Assembly: GCF_002196705.1 (NCBI RefSeq)
Contig: NZ_NADJ01000012.1
Location: 1-64,000, forward strand
Length of the DNA: 64,000 nt
Direction: 5' to 3'
From: Desulfosporosinus sp. FKB
GTDB lineage: Bacteria > Bacillota > Desulfitobacteriia > Desulfitobacteriales > Desulfitobacteriaceae
Shown here: piece after piece, positions 35,590 through 44,190 of the stretch
How positions within the stretch are numbered: position 1 is the stretch's first letter
Layout of the letters: every line of letters begins with the position of its first letter
Notes under the pieces: generated by a model
The model's database searches: none
Told to the model about the DNA's origin: nothing
Seen by the model: only the letters and a program-made list of their open reading frames with translations
Position numbers and translations under genes: made by a program

Positions 35590-35640
35590 CTCCCATAGTG
35601 ATATATTTGTAACTTTGTGACAAATATATCACTATGGGAG
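35590..35640. promoter_or_regulatory. Perfect 21-bp-arm palindrome, operator of the DUF3796/XRE operon
   Basis: Arms 35590-35610 and 35620-35640 (starting CTCCCATAGTGATATATTTG) are perfect inverted repeats around a 9-base centre. The proximal arm includes the ribosome binding site. Outer ends CTCCCATA/TATGGGAG match those of the operator at 4976-5015. Confidence 0.8.
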
Positions 35641-35707
35641 CAGGTCGTCAATACGTATAGTAAATAAACATCAGATTATGTTTATAGCCTAGCTAAAAGT
35701 TATTGAA

Positions 35708-35965
35708 TTAATCTTTCTTTCGCATTTTTCTACCTTCGCGGAATACATCAAATACACCAAGCGCGGAATCATACGTCCTTTTTTTAGCAAAGATTCCATC
35801 TTCCCCAGCCCCCAACTTGGTATAAAACTCTTTGACCTGGAGACTTGTAACGATCTCAAGCTTCTTAATCCCTGACGGTTGGCAGGTAAAATCAAGCAAA
35901 TGCTCTCATAATAACTTCCCATACCCCCGGGCATATTTCTGTTTTACATACAGTCACTCATTGGC
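35708..35965 (-). pseudogene. GNAT acetyltransferase pseudogene
   Basis: One frame reads LYVKQKYARGYGKLL, a stop, then EHLLDFTCQPSGIKKLEIVT and EFYTKLGAGEDGIF with the usual GNAT order (acetyl-CoA loop RGYGKLL, then FYxKLGA). In-frame stops at about 35905 and 35955 and a missing N-terminus show it is dead. Confidence 0.65.
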
Positions 35966-35985
35966 AGAAGTCCCCCAAAAGTTGT

Positions 35986-36777
35986 CTAGATAATATTGGC
36001 TGCGATCACAATCAGATAAGAGAAGGGAATCAGTAAAAAGACTGCCGCAAAAGTTCCCAGGGTTTTGCTCCCCACTAAGCCAATGACACATAACCTGAAG
36101 TCTTCCTCCGTACATTTCCCGTCAATGACATCGTCCGTCATGATGGATAATTTGGGATCAATCAAAATTGTCATTAAGATGGTGGCAATCCCATTCACAA
36201 TCGAGGATAAGGTAATGCAGGTCGCTCTCAAATCCGGTTCGATAGCTCCCGCGTAAATGGGAGCCAGGGACCCTATCGTAATCAGCGCAACCGCCGCCAC
36301 ATTGGCGACAATGATTCTCTTGGGCAATCTTCCATAACTTAGCTGTTTAACATGTTCTTTCCCCGGCACGGAAACACATTCTTTCATGTAGCGAATCCCC
36401 GCCTTGGAAAAGCTGTGTAAAATCAATTTCGACAATGACCTGTCTGCAGAGAAAGCCTCTACTCCCTTACAGAGAATTCTTTGAAAGGTGGGAATCAACA
36501 GGGCTCCAAAAACCGTCGCCACACCAGAAATTAGAATGATGGCATTAAAAAGGGCTAATAAATCGCCGCTTCCCGAAGTTCTTTCCACATATTTAGTGAG
36601 AATGGGAACCTGAAAAGTAACCGCAATCCTTGAGACCAGCATCAGGATATTGAAAAGAGCAAACGATACGGCGATCTTACCCGTCCGAATCCCCACTAAG
36701 CGGACGGAGTATGCCAGGGTTCCAATAATGGATATTAGAAAATTAAGCACAAAGACCAGGATGATTTGAATACTCAT
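35986..36777 (-). CDS. amj: Lipid II flippase, Amj family
   Basis: 263 aa. Six or more hydrophobic segments; conserved blocks GTLAYSVRLVGIRTGKIAVSFALFN (N-terminal), SRIAVTFQVPIL and DDVIDGKCTEEDF. These match the Amj/YdaH family (formerly DUF2837), the alternate lipid II flippase of Bacillus that backs up MurJ and is induced by envelope stress. It would move lipid-linked peptidoglycan precursor to the outer face. Its position among VanRS/VanZ/FemAB/carboxypeptidase genes supports an envelope role. No VanR-type box was noticed at its start. Confidence 0.82.
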   Translation of the reverse strand: MSIQIILVFVLNFLISIIGTLAYSVRLVGIRTGKIAVSFALFNILMLVSRIAVTFQVPILTKYVERTSGSGDLLALFNAIILISGVATVFGALLIPTFQRILCKGVEAFSADRSLSKLILHSFSKAGIRYMKECVSVPGKEHVKQLSYGRLPKRIIVANVAAVALITIGSLAPIYAGAIEPDLRATCITLSSIVNGIATILMTILIDPKLSIMTDDVIDGKCTEEDFRLCVIGLVGSKTLGTFAAVFLLIPFSYLIVIAANII

Positions 36778-37112
36778 AACGTCTCCTTCACGTATAATTC
36801 TTTATTAAGCAAAAAATGCTGGTAATTCCCTCTCCTTGAAGTCAAGTAGAAGCACTTCTCCCAGACCCTCTAAAAATAAAAGACCAACATTCTTGTCAGT
36901 CTCATGTTGATCAAAAATTAGCTTTGTATAGTTCTATGTAACATAACTCGATTCACTGACCGGGGTCTCCTCTCCGGCACTTTTGCTAATTATACCTCAA
37001 ATTACACTAAAATGGAAATCACTAGCCATTTTTAATCCAACTCTGCCTGACCCCGCCTGTTTAGTTTTTCTGCCCGTTCCTGACTTTACCCCTTGACCCC
37101 AATGACTTTGTA
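36778..37112. other. Intergenic region
   Basis: GACCAACAT...ATGTTGATC inverted repeat at about 36881-36910. No gene seen. The part next to 37113 continues the 3' flank of the DUF3102 pseudogene. Confidence 0.35.
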
Positions 37113-37982
37113 TTATTCCTTCATCTCCGAATCCGTTCTGTCTAATGCGGTGAGCATTTTCAGCAGCTCATCGAAAGCTTTGATCATGTTATCGCGGTTA
37201 ATGGTGAATTGTACTTCGGCCGTCATGACAGAGGATTTGGTTTCCGCGTCTTTGAGCTTTTTTTCTAATTCGGCAATTTTCTTGGCGGATGGAACCTCTT
37301 CTTTGACAGCCTCCAGCTCCTTTTGCTTTAACGTGACTTTTTCCTGCTCAGTGGAGTACTTCAACTTGTAGTCGTTCACCTGTTACTGCAGACTTTGGGC
37401 CTGAGTGGTTAATTGGGCGAGTTCACTGCTTTTTAAATCCTAGTCTTTTTGAAAACCTTTTTTTTCTTCAATGGCCTGGTCTCTGTCCTTGACAGCCTGC
37501 CGCAATTCCGAGTTGGTCATGCTCTCAACATCATGCTCCGCGATAAACTCCTCCCGCTCCTCTTCCGGAATCCCGAGGAGAATAAGCGCCTGGGTTTAGG
37601 TCAGATTCGTCACCAGTGACGAATCTGGATGGCTGTCACTGTCAGAGGAGACAAGCAGTTTCGTCCCGTACGTTTCACAGAGCTGTATTAACCTATCGGC
37701 CGTTCGCTGAGAGTAACAGACTGATTCCTTCAACCACTTGCCCCATTCTCCATAGGGAAGCAGGTCCTTAGCCTCCTTCAGGCGCCGGCCGATCACTATG
37801 GCGCTGGTAAGGAGGATTTTCCCGGCATAATGTCTGATTGTGTTTATTTCCGCCGCAATCACCAGCGGCGTACGTTCTGTGATCAAATCATTCATGAGAT
37901 TACCTGCCCATCCTATTACTTTATTCACAGAATATGGGGCCAGGCTTATGCGTGTGACAAACCTCTCATAAATAGCTGTCAA
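37113..37982 (-). pseudogene. DUF3102 protein pseudogene
   Basis: The 5' part (ERTPLVIAAEINTIRHYAGK, AIVIGRRLKEAKDLLPYGEW, YSQRTADRLIQLCE) is a clear DUF3102 domain, common on plasmids, phages and ICEs of Firmicutes. The frame continues through three in-frame stops (near 37597, 37440 and 37382, two looking like CAG/CAA to TAG/TAA changes) into a coiled coil ending LTALDRTDSEMKE. The stops split what was one protein of about 290 aa. Confidence 0.75.
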
Positions 37983-38048
37983 AGAATCGGAATCGGAAAC
38001 CTTACTTTTTTAAGTCGGCTACAAACTGTAACCTCCAGACAAGTAAGG

Positions 38049-38461
38049 TCATAAAATAAATGGACAGGCTGATTTTAAGGGGCCAGTCAATAGGTCGGAA
38101 AGGATGTGAGCCTCCTGAAATTCCTCACCTTCTGCTTCGATTTCACGAAAGATAAAGTCATTATAGAGGGTTTCCGGTACACTGATCAACTGTCCATTTA
38201 GCGTGGCCCGCAAAGGTGTGTTCTCCCTTTGAAGATCTTTCCAATGAGATGCACAGCTTTGGGGGTAACACTCTCCCACGCTAAGCGTGCCTTTTCCTTC
38301 GCTTTTCGTCGGGCAGCTTCAACTTCCTCTTTGGTTGGCTTACTTCCATCCTCGTGACTAACGATAACGCCAATACCCACACTTTGATATTTCCCCTCGC
38401 CATAGTGCTGTGCCACTTTGAGACTTCCACAAGCACTATCGCTAAACACTATTTCAATCAT
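38049..38461 (-). pseudogene. DUF1835/DUF3658 protein pseudogene with internal deletion
   Basis: MIEIVFSDSACGSLKVAQHY at the start is typical DUF1835, and ENTPLRATLNGQLISVPETL followed by EIEAEGEEFQEAHIL is typical DUF3658, normally the C-terminal half of the same protein. A deletion with frameshift near 38225 joins them and the last part is missing. Confidence 0.7.
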
Positions 38462-39711
38462 ATGATCGGTATGCCACCGCGATTCAAGTTGCCCAACAAG
38501 TCAATTCAAAGCCATCAACGTTGTTTGTGGTCACTGGCGAAGACTATCCTGATGCTTTATCGGTTGCATCCATTGCTTCTATGAAGCAAATTCCAATTAT
38601 TCTTGTACCACATGATTCTATGCCTGATAATGTTAAAAATTACATTTCAACTCTCAATGTCGGTAAAACCTATGTTGTTGGGGATTCGAATATTATTAGC
38701 GATCAAGTGGCTCAACAGTTCCCCAATATCGTACGGATCTTAGGGGCCGATAAATATGCCAGAAATATCCTCATAAATCAAACATTTATCACTGATTTTA
38801 ATTCAGACAGTATCTGTTTAGCTACAGGCGAAGGTTTTGCCGATGCCTTAGCAGGCACCGCCTATAGCGCTAAGATATCAGAACCTATAACCTTTGTTAA
38901 TAATAATTCTCCAGCAAATACGAGGAGTTACTATCAGCAAAGATTTGCCGATGCAAGTCATGTCTATGTATTTGGCGGAACGGGAATTATTCCTGACTCC
39001 GTAATAACTGATCTAAATTCGCCTAACGCAACAAATGTGGATACCCTAATTAAAAAATATGAGACTCTTAGGTTAAGCAATCTCGCAAAAGTTGAGACAA
39101 CTATTGCAACCTTTAAGTACCAGGTACTTGATGGAACGGGAAAAGACATTACGTCAAACGTCCCGGCTACCCAGTTATCGGCCGTTGCTTCAGTAAGGTC
39201 ATCAATTACCTTAGATCCGAGCAAAGGCATAGGTACGATAACTTATAATTCTTCTTCAGATATTGATAAACCGATTATTATTACGCTTGTTAACTTAACC
39301 ACCGGCATAGTTGTAAGCCTTGATTCTTCTTCCGGGTCAGAGTCTTCCAGTTATACCGCCCCCATTACTAATCCGACACTTGAAAGCCCAAGTCCTAGTC
39401 AAAATTCAGATCAAAAGGTCAGTAAAATTACGATAAACTCAACTAAATTGGTGGTAGTCCCATCTAATGGAACTGACAGGATAGGTTATACAACATATAT
39501 TGTGAATGATCAATACGGCGCTGATATTATAAAGTCATCTCTTGCAAATAATATTCAATTCGAATCAAATGTAGGTACAATTACAACAGAGCAAGGTATA
39601 CTCAAATTGAGATTTTACCCGAATATTAATCCTGAATCACTTGCAAAAGTTACAATAACCGGTGTTGACTTAAATAGTGGCGTTACAACAATTGAAACGT
39701 TAGCTCTATAG
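38461..39711 (+). pseudogene. 5'-truncated cell-wall-binding (CWB2) surface protein
   Basis: The coding frame begins abruptly at 38461 with YDRYATAIQVAQQVNSKPST, directly against the start codon of the DUF1835 pseudogene on the other strand. Three CWB2 units are visible: LFVVTGEDYPDALSVASIAS, ICLATGEGFADALAGTAYSA and SHVYVFGGTGIIPDSV. They are followed by about 200 residues of Ser/Thr-rich beta-sandwich sequence. CWB2 repeats attach proteins to secondary wall polymers. The signal peptide and first repeat are gone, so the protein could not be exported; an ATG at 38521 could start a cytosolic fragment of 396 aa. Confidence 0.75.
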
Positions 39712-39816
39712 AGAATATTTAATTTTTATATCCGTTAAGATTCATTTAACATAATTAAAGATCAGTAGATGTCACACAGATTCAACAATGATTCTTTCTC
39801 ATAATATACCGTTAAA

Positions 39817-40284
39817 TCAAATTGACAAATTCTTCTCAAAGCAAATGGAATTTACTCTCTCTGCGTATTTCCCGTAGTTTGGTATTTTCCTGTATCCATT
39901 TCGTTCATAAAATGATACCGCTTTAGCATTAATAATACGTGTTTCAAGGCGGAGGGTTTCATACCCAATATCATGCGCCCGATGCTCAAGATATGAAAGA
40001 ATCTTGTTGCCAATTCCCATACCTTTATCCTTTGCATACATTCTTTTAACTTCTGCTGTTGTTTCATCCATAGGTCGGAAAGCGCCACATCCAATTGCCT
40101 TGCCGCTTTGGTTCCTAGCAATTACAAATATAGCTCTATCGTTGCATACATCTTTAGCGTCAAATGAGTTCTTTCCGCTATCACCTGTAATGTCTTGAAG
40201 GCATTCCGAAAGATCATCCATTAAAGAAATGGCGTCGGAGGAAAATGGACTTTCTGCCGATATGATAACGTCTTTTAAATCCAC
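39817..40284 (-). CDS. GNAT-family N-acetyltransferase
   Basis: 155 aa, complete. Acetyl-CoA loop is VKRMYAKDKGMGIGNKILSYLE (short form KGMGIGNK), followed by LETRIINAKAVSFYERNGYRK. The N-terminal SDAISLMDDLSECLQDITGD is as in YobR/PaiA-like enzymes. Acceptor unknown. Stands alone on the minus strand. Confidence 0.85.
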   Translation of the reverse strand: MDLKDVIISAESPFSSDAISLMDDLSECLQDITGDSGKNSFDAKDVCNDRAIFVIARNQSGKAIGCGAFRPMDETTAEVKRMYAKDKGMGIGNKILSYLEHRAHDIGYETLRLETRIINAKAVSFYERNGYRKIPNYGKYAERVNSICFEKNLSI

Positions 40285-40623
40285 AATTATCAGTCCTTAT
40301 TATATAAATAGCCCACCACTTGAATAAATTCTGGGTAACTTCGCATTTTTAGCCATATCTGAAGTTTAAATCCATCCAAGTATACTACAACTGCGAAGCA
40401 ATACCCCAAAATTTTCACCCGCGCCATGGACGGCGCGGCCTTGCACGATATGTCGTAGAATGTTTGATCAATGAACCAGTTTCGTATAACCCTTGAAATC
40501 CGGAGTATCACTGAACATGTTCGTCTATTTTTACTATATATGTCTTCGTCCTATTAGAATTAATATCCTTCAAGGTCCTTGCGGAACGCTAAATGACTTC
40601 ATGACAATAAACATTCCTGAAAT
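40285..40623. other. Intergenic region between two acetyltransferase genes
   Basis: No conserved frame; GCGCGCCATGGACGGCGCGGC-like GC-rich spot near 40420-40440 gives a short hairpin. Nothing else seen. Confidence 0.35.
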
Positions 40624-41070
40624 TTATATGATTTCGGGATCTATAAATTTTCTAAATCCTTTAGCTTCGTCTTCTCCATATCCAAACGCTTCATAGAATT
40701 TATGTGCTTCTTTCCTTTGGTTTCCTGAAACCAAGATAATATAACTACATCCTCGTCTTTTAGCCCTAGTTTCTAATTCTAGTAGCATTTTTTTGCCTAC
40801 ACCATTTCCTCTATAGTTCTCATCTACAATTACGGCTTCCATCACCAAAAACTTTTTCAAATCGGCCACCATAGTAAGGCAAATTATACCCATGACAGTT
40901 CCAATAACCTTTCCGTTGTCTTCTGCCACTAATAATATATAGTTATCGCTATCATTCATTAAAGGAAAGGTTCTTAGTAAATTTTCGATATTACTTTTTT
41001 GTCCTAATAACTCTTCATACAATATAGCTATGTCATTTAAATCTTTTTCTTCCATGTCACGAATTATCAT
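40624..41070 (-). CDS. GNAT-family N-acetyltransferase
   Basis: 148 aa from the ATG at 41070 with GGAGGC upstream. MIIRDMEEKDLNDIAILYEE is a standard N-terminus; EAVIVDENYRGNGVGKKMLL is the acetyl-CoA motif and SGNQRKEAHKFYEAFGYG the C-terminal strand-helix. Not closely similar to the gene at 39817. Acceptor unknown. Confidence 0.87.
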   Translation of the reverse strand: MIIRDMEEKDLNDIAILYEELLGQKSNIENLLRTFPLMNDSDNYILLVAEDNGKVIGTVMGIICLTMVADLKKFLVMEAVIVDENYRGNGVGKKMLLELETRAKRRGCSYIILVSGNQRKEAHKFYEAFGYGEDEAKGFRKFIDPEII

Positions 41071-41115
41071 AGTCAGCCTCCATTTTGTTATTTCTGTCAT
41101 TGTCCATCCATAAAA

Positions 41116-41340
41116 ATTTTACGTGCAATAAGCTAAGGTACTTTTTACCGGAGACCTTTTCTATAATGGCCTTCTTTCCTCATTCCTCAATGATCCGAGG
41201 AATATTATCGCGAACAAGCTTATAGTAGACTTGTACATTCTGTGATCTGCTGACATGTACGCTCTTCTCATCCAGTACAGGTACAGTAATGAAACCATTC
41301 TTATCGTCGCCAAAAACCTTTCCGTCATTACTAGCGAGCT
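41116..41340 (-). pseudogene. Relic of a MazG-like/phosphoribosyl-ATP pyrophosphohydrolase gene
   Basis: The minus strand reads VYYKLVRDNIPRIIEE, a TGA, then GKKAIIEKVSGKKYLSL; KLVRDxIPxIIE is the hallmark start of the short MazG-like family. It is preceded in frame by FGDDKNGFITVPVLDEKS of unknown source. The in-frame stop and short length mark it as a remnant. Confidence 0.5.
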
Positions 41341-41838
41341 CTAAACACATAAAAAAGCATCCAACCTGTCCTCAAAGTTCTTAAACCTTTGCTGTGACAT
41401 AGCTTGGATGCTCAATAAATTATTGAAGAAATCTTCACCATTACGAACTGGGGAATTAAAGCCACTCATCCTTTTCAGGAGGTTGACCATTCGGCCCATC
41501 TCTATTTGGTTTGTTCCAAATTCAATCTTATGTTTAATTTTATAGGTCCAGGCCAAGTTGATTCCACTATAATGCACTTTCCTGTCATCCTCATCGCAAC
41601 AACAGTTTATACGAGTCTCAAGGGAGATTATCTCCTTCTCAAGCTGCATCTCTTCTGGCAAGATACCGGAGTTTTTAAGAATAATATAAGCTGCCCGTAG
41701 TTCTTCCGGGATGTGAGAAAGGTCTTCTAAGCTCAAAGGCTTCCCTTTTCCGGGCAGATTGTCAAGCTCACCATTTCGTATGGCTTCCCTTATTTTCTGC
41801 TCTGCAATAGACGCAATAGAGGATAATATATCTTGCAT
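41341..41838 (-). CDS. DUF1992 (DnaJ-homologue subfamily C member 28) domain protein
   Basis: 165 aa. MQDILSSIASIAEQKIREAI and NGELDNLPGKGKPLSLED are the diagnostic DUF1992 blocks, followed by IPEELRAAYIILKNSGILPE. The bacterial members (YhdN/YedF-like) are cytoplasmic and have no proven function. A Cys-rich NCCCDED loop is present. Complete; transcribed with, or just after, the methyltransferase upstream (13-bp gap). Confidence 0.85.
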   Translation of the reverse strand: MQDILSSIASIAEQKIREAIRNGELDNLPGKGKPLSLEDLSHIPEELRAAYIILKNSGILPEEMQLEKEIISLETRINCCCDEDDRKVHYSGINLAWTYKIKHKIEFGTNQIEMGRMVNLLKRMSGFNSPVRNGEDFFNNLLSIQAMSQQRFKNFEDRLDAFLCV

Positions 41839-41851
41839 AATAACACCATCC

Positions 41852-42526
41852 TTACCAAATAAGTGGAATTAGACGATAATTTGTCTTTAAACAATAATCC
41901 TGGTACCCCGGAAGGTCACGTAAAAGAGTTTCTTCTTCAATTTTTATCCTCCATACAGTCCAAGGTATTATGAGAAGAAAAGGTATTATCGCCCAATATG
42001 AACCAAGCGCCAGAGGAGTAAATAATGTCATGATTAACATCCCCAAGTACATTGGATGGCGAACTACGGCGTATGGGCCGGTTGTTATAACCATCTGTTC
42101 TTTCTCAACCTGGATGACAGTTGAAGCATAACTATTTTCCATAAATACAATGATAATAAATATATAGCCTAAGATAACAATAGCATTGGATGCAATTACA
42201 AGCCAAACAGGCACAGCTGACCAATGAAATCGAAAATCGAAGCCGGGAATGAAGTAACCGAGTAAAAACAATTTTAAGAAGGCGGGAGGCTGAGGCGTAT
42301 TTTCCTGATCTTTAGTTTTCATTCGTCTCAATAATAGGCCGGGATCTTTCTTCATAAAATAAACAGTAATAAAAAGCGTCAGGGCAGAGAATTCGAACAA
42401 ATAAGTCCATGCCTGCCAATACCTTAAAGAACCTGCGGGCAGAAATAAAACAAGTCCCATCACAACCATAATAATTACTGGTCCCCGATAAGCTTTTGAC
42501 GCAGTCAGATTACTTTTACTTTCCAT
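41852..42526 (-). CDS. Isoprenylcysteine carboxyl methyltransferase-family membrane protein
   Basis: 224 aa from the ATG at 42526, overlapping the MerR gene end by 11 bp. Five to six membrane helices and the C-terminal SAM-binding motif GPYAVVRHPMYLGMLIM plus EEETLLRDLPGYQDYC, the shared signature of ICMT and phospholipid methyltransferases. Bacterial substrates are mostly unknown (lipids or prenylated compounds). Regulated with the preceding MerR gene. Confidence 0.87.
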   Translation of the reverse strand: MESKSNLTASKAYRGPVIIMVVMGLVLFLPAGSLRYWQAWTYLFEFSALTLFITVYFMKKDPGLLLRRMKTKDQENTPQPPAFLKLFLLGYFIPGFDFRFHWSAVPVWLVIASNAIVILGYIFIIIVFMENSYASTVIQVEKEQMVITTGPYAVVRHPMYLGMLIMTLFTPLALGSYWAIIPFLLIIPWTVWRIKIEEETLLRDLPGYQDYCLKTNYRLIPLIW

Positions 42527-43337
42527 TGAGATCACTTCCTTCTCTTAAATATTGTTCAACAAGTTGCTTGTGCTTCATTCGGGCCGGTGAAAGAACACCA
42601 GAAACAATACTATTGAATAAGCTTTCCATAGCTTTACTCAATGACTGATTGACCCCTTCCGACAGTGGCATACTTTTCATAATTTTAACAGTATCCCTGG
42701 CCAAAGCTTCGACCTCCGGATCATCTTCAGACATTTGATCCAGCCTAGCTAAACGCTTTGCGCTATCCAAAGCCATTTGGAACTTATCTGGATGGGATTT
42801 AAAGTACTCGGCAAATGACAGAAACGTTTCCCGATAGTCCTGACCCCACTGAAAATCATCCAGGATACCAAACAATTTACGCTGCTGTTCATATACTTCA
42901 GGGCTGGTCTGGATATAATTGTCGATTTGCTCCTGTCCCAGTATATCCTTGACCATTTGAAAAGAAGGCGACTCGAAGGTATTTTCATCGAGATGAACTG
43001 TGTCTTGGCTCAATAACAACTCAATCTTCGCAACTCTTTCTTCAATCGTTTTTTTCTCGTTCATAAGTTCAGTTTTCAATGACTGAAGCACTTCGCTCAG
43101 GGTTCTCGAATCGTGTATATCTCCTAATATTTCCTTAATACGTTTTAAATCCAGACCCAGGGATTTTAAACGTTTAATTAACTGCATACGCGTCAGCTCC
43201 GCTGGCCCGTATAAACGGTACCCTCCCCGAGAACGCGCTGGTTCTTGCAGTAAACCGATATTTTGGTAGTAGATGATGGTTTTTAATGTACTACCGGTTA
43301 ATTTAGCGAAATCGCTGATCTTTATACGATTCTCCAA
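42516..43337 (-). CDS. MerR-family transcriptional regulator with long effector domain
   Basis: 273 aa. N-terminal HTH ISDFAKLTGSTLKTIIYYQN, then GGYRLYGPAELTRMQLIKRL and a coiled coil to about residue 115. The remaining 160 residues are helical, as in TipA-like or multidrug-binding members, with no recognised ligand domain. It is translationally coupled to the ICMT-like gene. Start ATG is preceded by GGAGGG. Confidence 0.88.
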   Translation of the reverse strand: MENRIKISDFAKLTGSTLKTIIYYQNIGLLQEPARSRGGYRLYGPAELTRMQLIKRLKSLGLDLKRIKEILGDIHDSRTLSEVLQSLKTELMNEKKTIEERVAKIELLLSQDTVHLDENTFESPSFQMVKDILGQEQIDNYIQTSPEVYEQQRKLFGILDDFQWGQDYRETFLSFAEYFKSHPDKFQMALDSAKRLARLDQMSEDDPEVEALARDTVKIMKSMPLSEGVNQSLSKAMESLFNSIVSGVLSPARMKHKQLVEQYLREGSDLNGK

Positions 43338-43431
43338 CGCTATCCCTCCTTGTATTTAGTATAAACCCCGCCCTAAGGGTCGAGTCAACTTAAACCTAAA
43401 TATTTGGTAAAGAATAAATTGATCTGAAAAT

Positions 43432-43465
43432 AGCCACGGTTTGATATCAAATTCAAACCGTGGCT
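43432..43465. terminator. Perfect 13-bp hairpin
   Basis: AGCCACGGTTTGA and TCAAACCGTGGCT with an 8-base loop (TATCAAAT). No long T-run follows, so it may be either a terminator of the adjacent relic or a regulatory stem. Confidence 0.5.
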
Positions 43466-43579
43466 TCTTAAAATCTGCATATGGCACTTTAGTTAATTTC
43501 TTAATTTTTCCTTGCATAACCATATTTTTAATTCACCTAATATAGTCGATTTGGCCGCCAAGGATTCTTGAAATTAATA

Positions 43580-43861
43580 TCAATTCATGACAGTTTCTTC
43601 CTGGAGCGGATACCCGACTTCACATACGTCCGTATAAAGCAGGTTTTCAGAAATAACTTGTTTGGATTTGATGTCTATCTTCTGCTGACAAACAGAAACT
43701 TGCTCATAGGTTTTCCCTTCTTTTTTGATATAGAAGAATAATTTTCTTTGTGTCCTGCGGAACGGCAATAAGAATGGAAACAACTGAGTAATTCTTTTTC
43801 TTTTCAATATCTGAAACCCCTTTTCAGGAATATAAAAGCCTGTCCGATTCGACAAGTTCAT
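43580..43861 (-). pseudogene. Relic of an envelope transport gene behind promoter cassette B
   Basis: The frame starts in cassette B (MNLSNRTGFY, the same spurious start as in cassette A), then changes to FYIKKEGKTYEQVSVCQQKI and ends YTDVCEVGYPLQEETVMN. The last part resembles the beta-barrel end of MacA/HlyD-type adaptor proteins (Kxx-x-V-x-G-x-G repeats are missing, so this is weak). Together with the permease relic at 34498 it suggests a MacAB-like exporter once belonged to the regulon. Confidence 0.35.
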
Positions 43862-43927
43862 CTTACCGAAATCAGGCAGGCGATGTCAGAATTTCTGCTT
43901 ATCAAAATCTTAAGAAGTGCTTACGAA
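43833..43927 (-). promoter_or_regulatory. VanR-type promoter cassette B (site 3)
   Basis: Minus strand: CGTAAGCACTTC-TTAAGATTTTG-ATAAGCA repeats (43897-43927), a GGTAAGATGAAC -10-like element and the GCCTG...CAGGC hairpin (TCGAATCGGACAGGCTTTTAT). Closely similar to cassettes A, C and D. Confidence 0.6.
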
Positions 43928-44063
43928 GCACTTCTTCTTTTTTTAAGCTCTTGTACACTGTCAACGCGCCGGTAATATTGTATTGCTCGGATTTGATTTC
44001 TTTTGCCGTCGACTGTAACCAAAATGTATTCCCGACTTTTTCTTTTCTTACTTTTCGTACCAT
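43902..44063 (-). pseudogene. Carboxypeptidase gene reduced to its two ends
   Basis: From the ATG at 44063 the frame reads MVRKVRKEK, then jumps to VGNTFWLQSTAKEIKSEQYN and ITGALTVYKSLKK. These match the first ten and last thirty residues of the carboxypeptidase at 32209 (MVRKVKRKK...GNQEYILISAGAKG..EQYNITDALAVYNS). The catalytic core is deleted. Just upstream (44064-44185) the promoter region and about 30 bp of the kinase gene are also conserved. Confidence 0.75.
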
Positions 44064-44190
44064 AAGAAAACAGCTCCTTATTCTGTGCTGATATTTATTC
44101 AGCCACAGAACAAGGAGCAATGTTGGAATTCCATCTTATGTTAGAATTCATCGGCCATCTGCTGGCGTATACCGTTTCATGTTCACCACC

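Noticed and set aside
40290-40511. 73-codon minus-strand ORF between the two acetyltransferases
   Set aside because: No SD, no recognisable motif, irregular composition.
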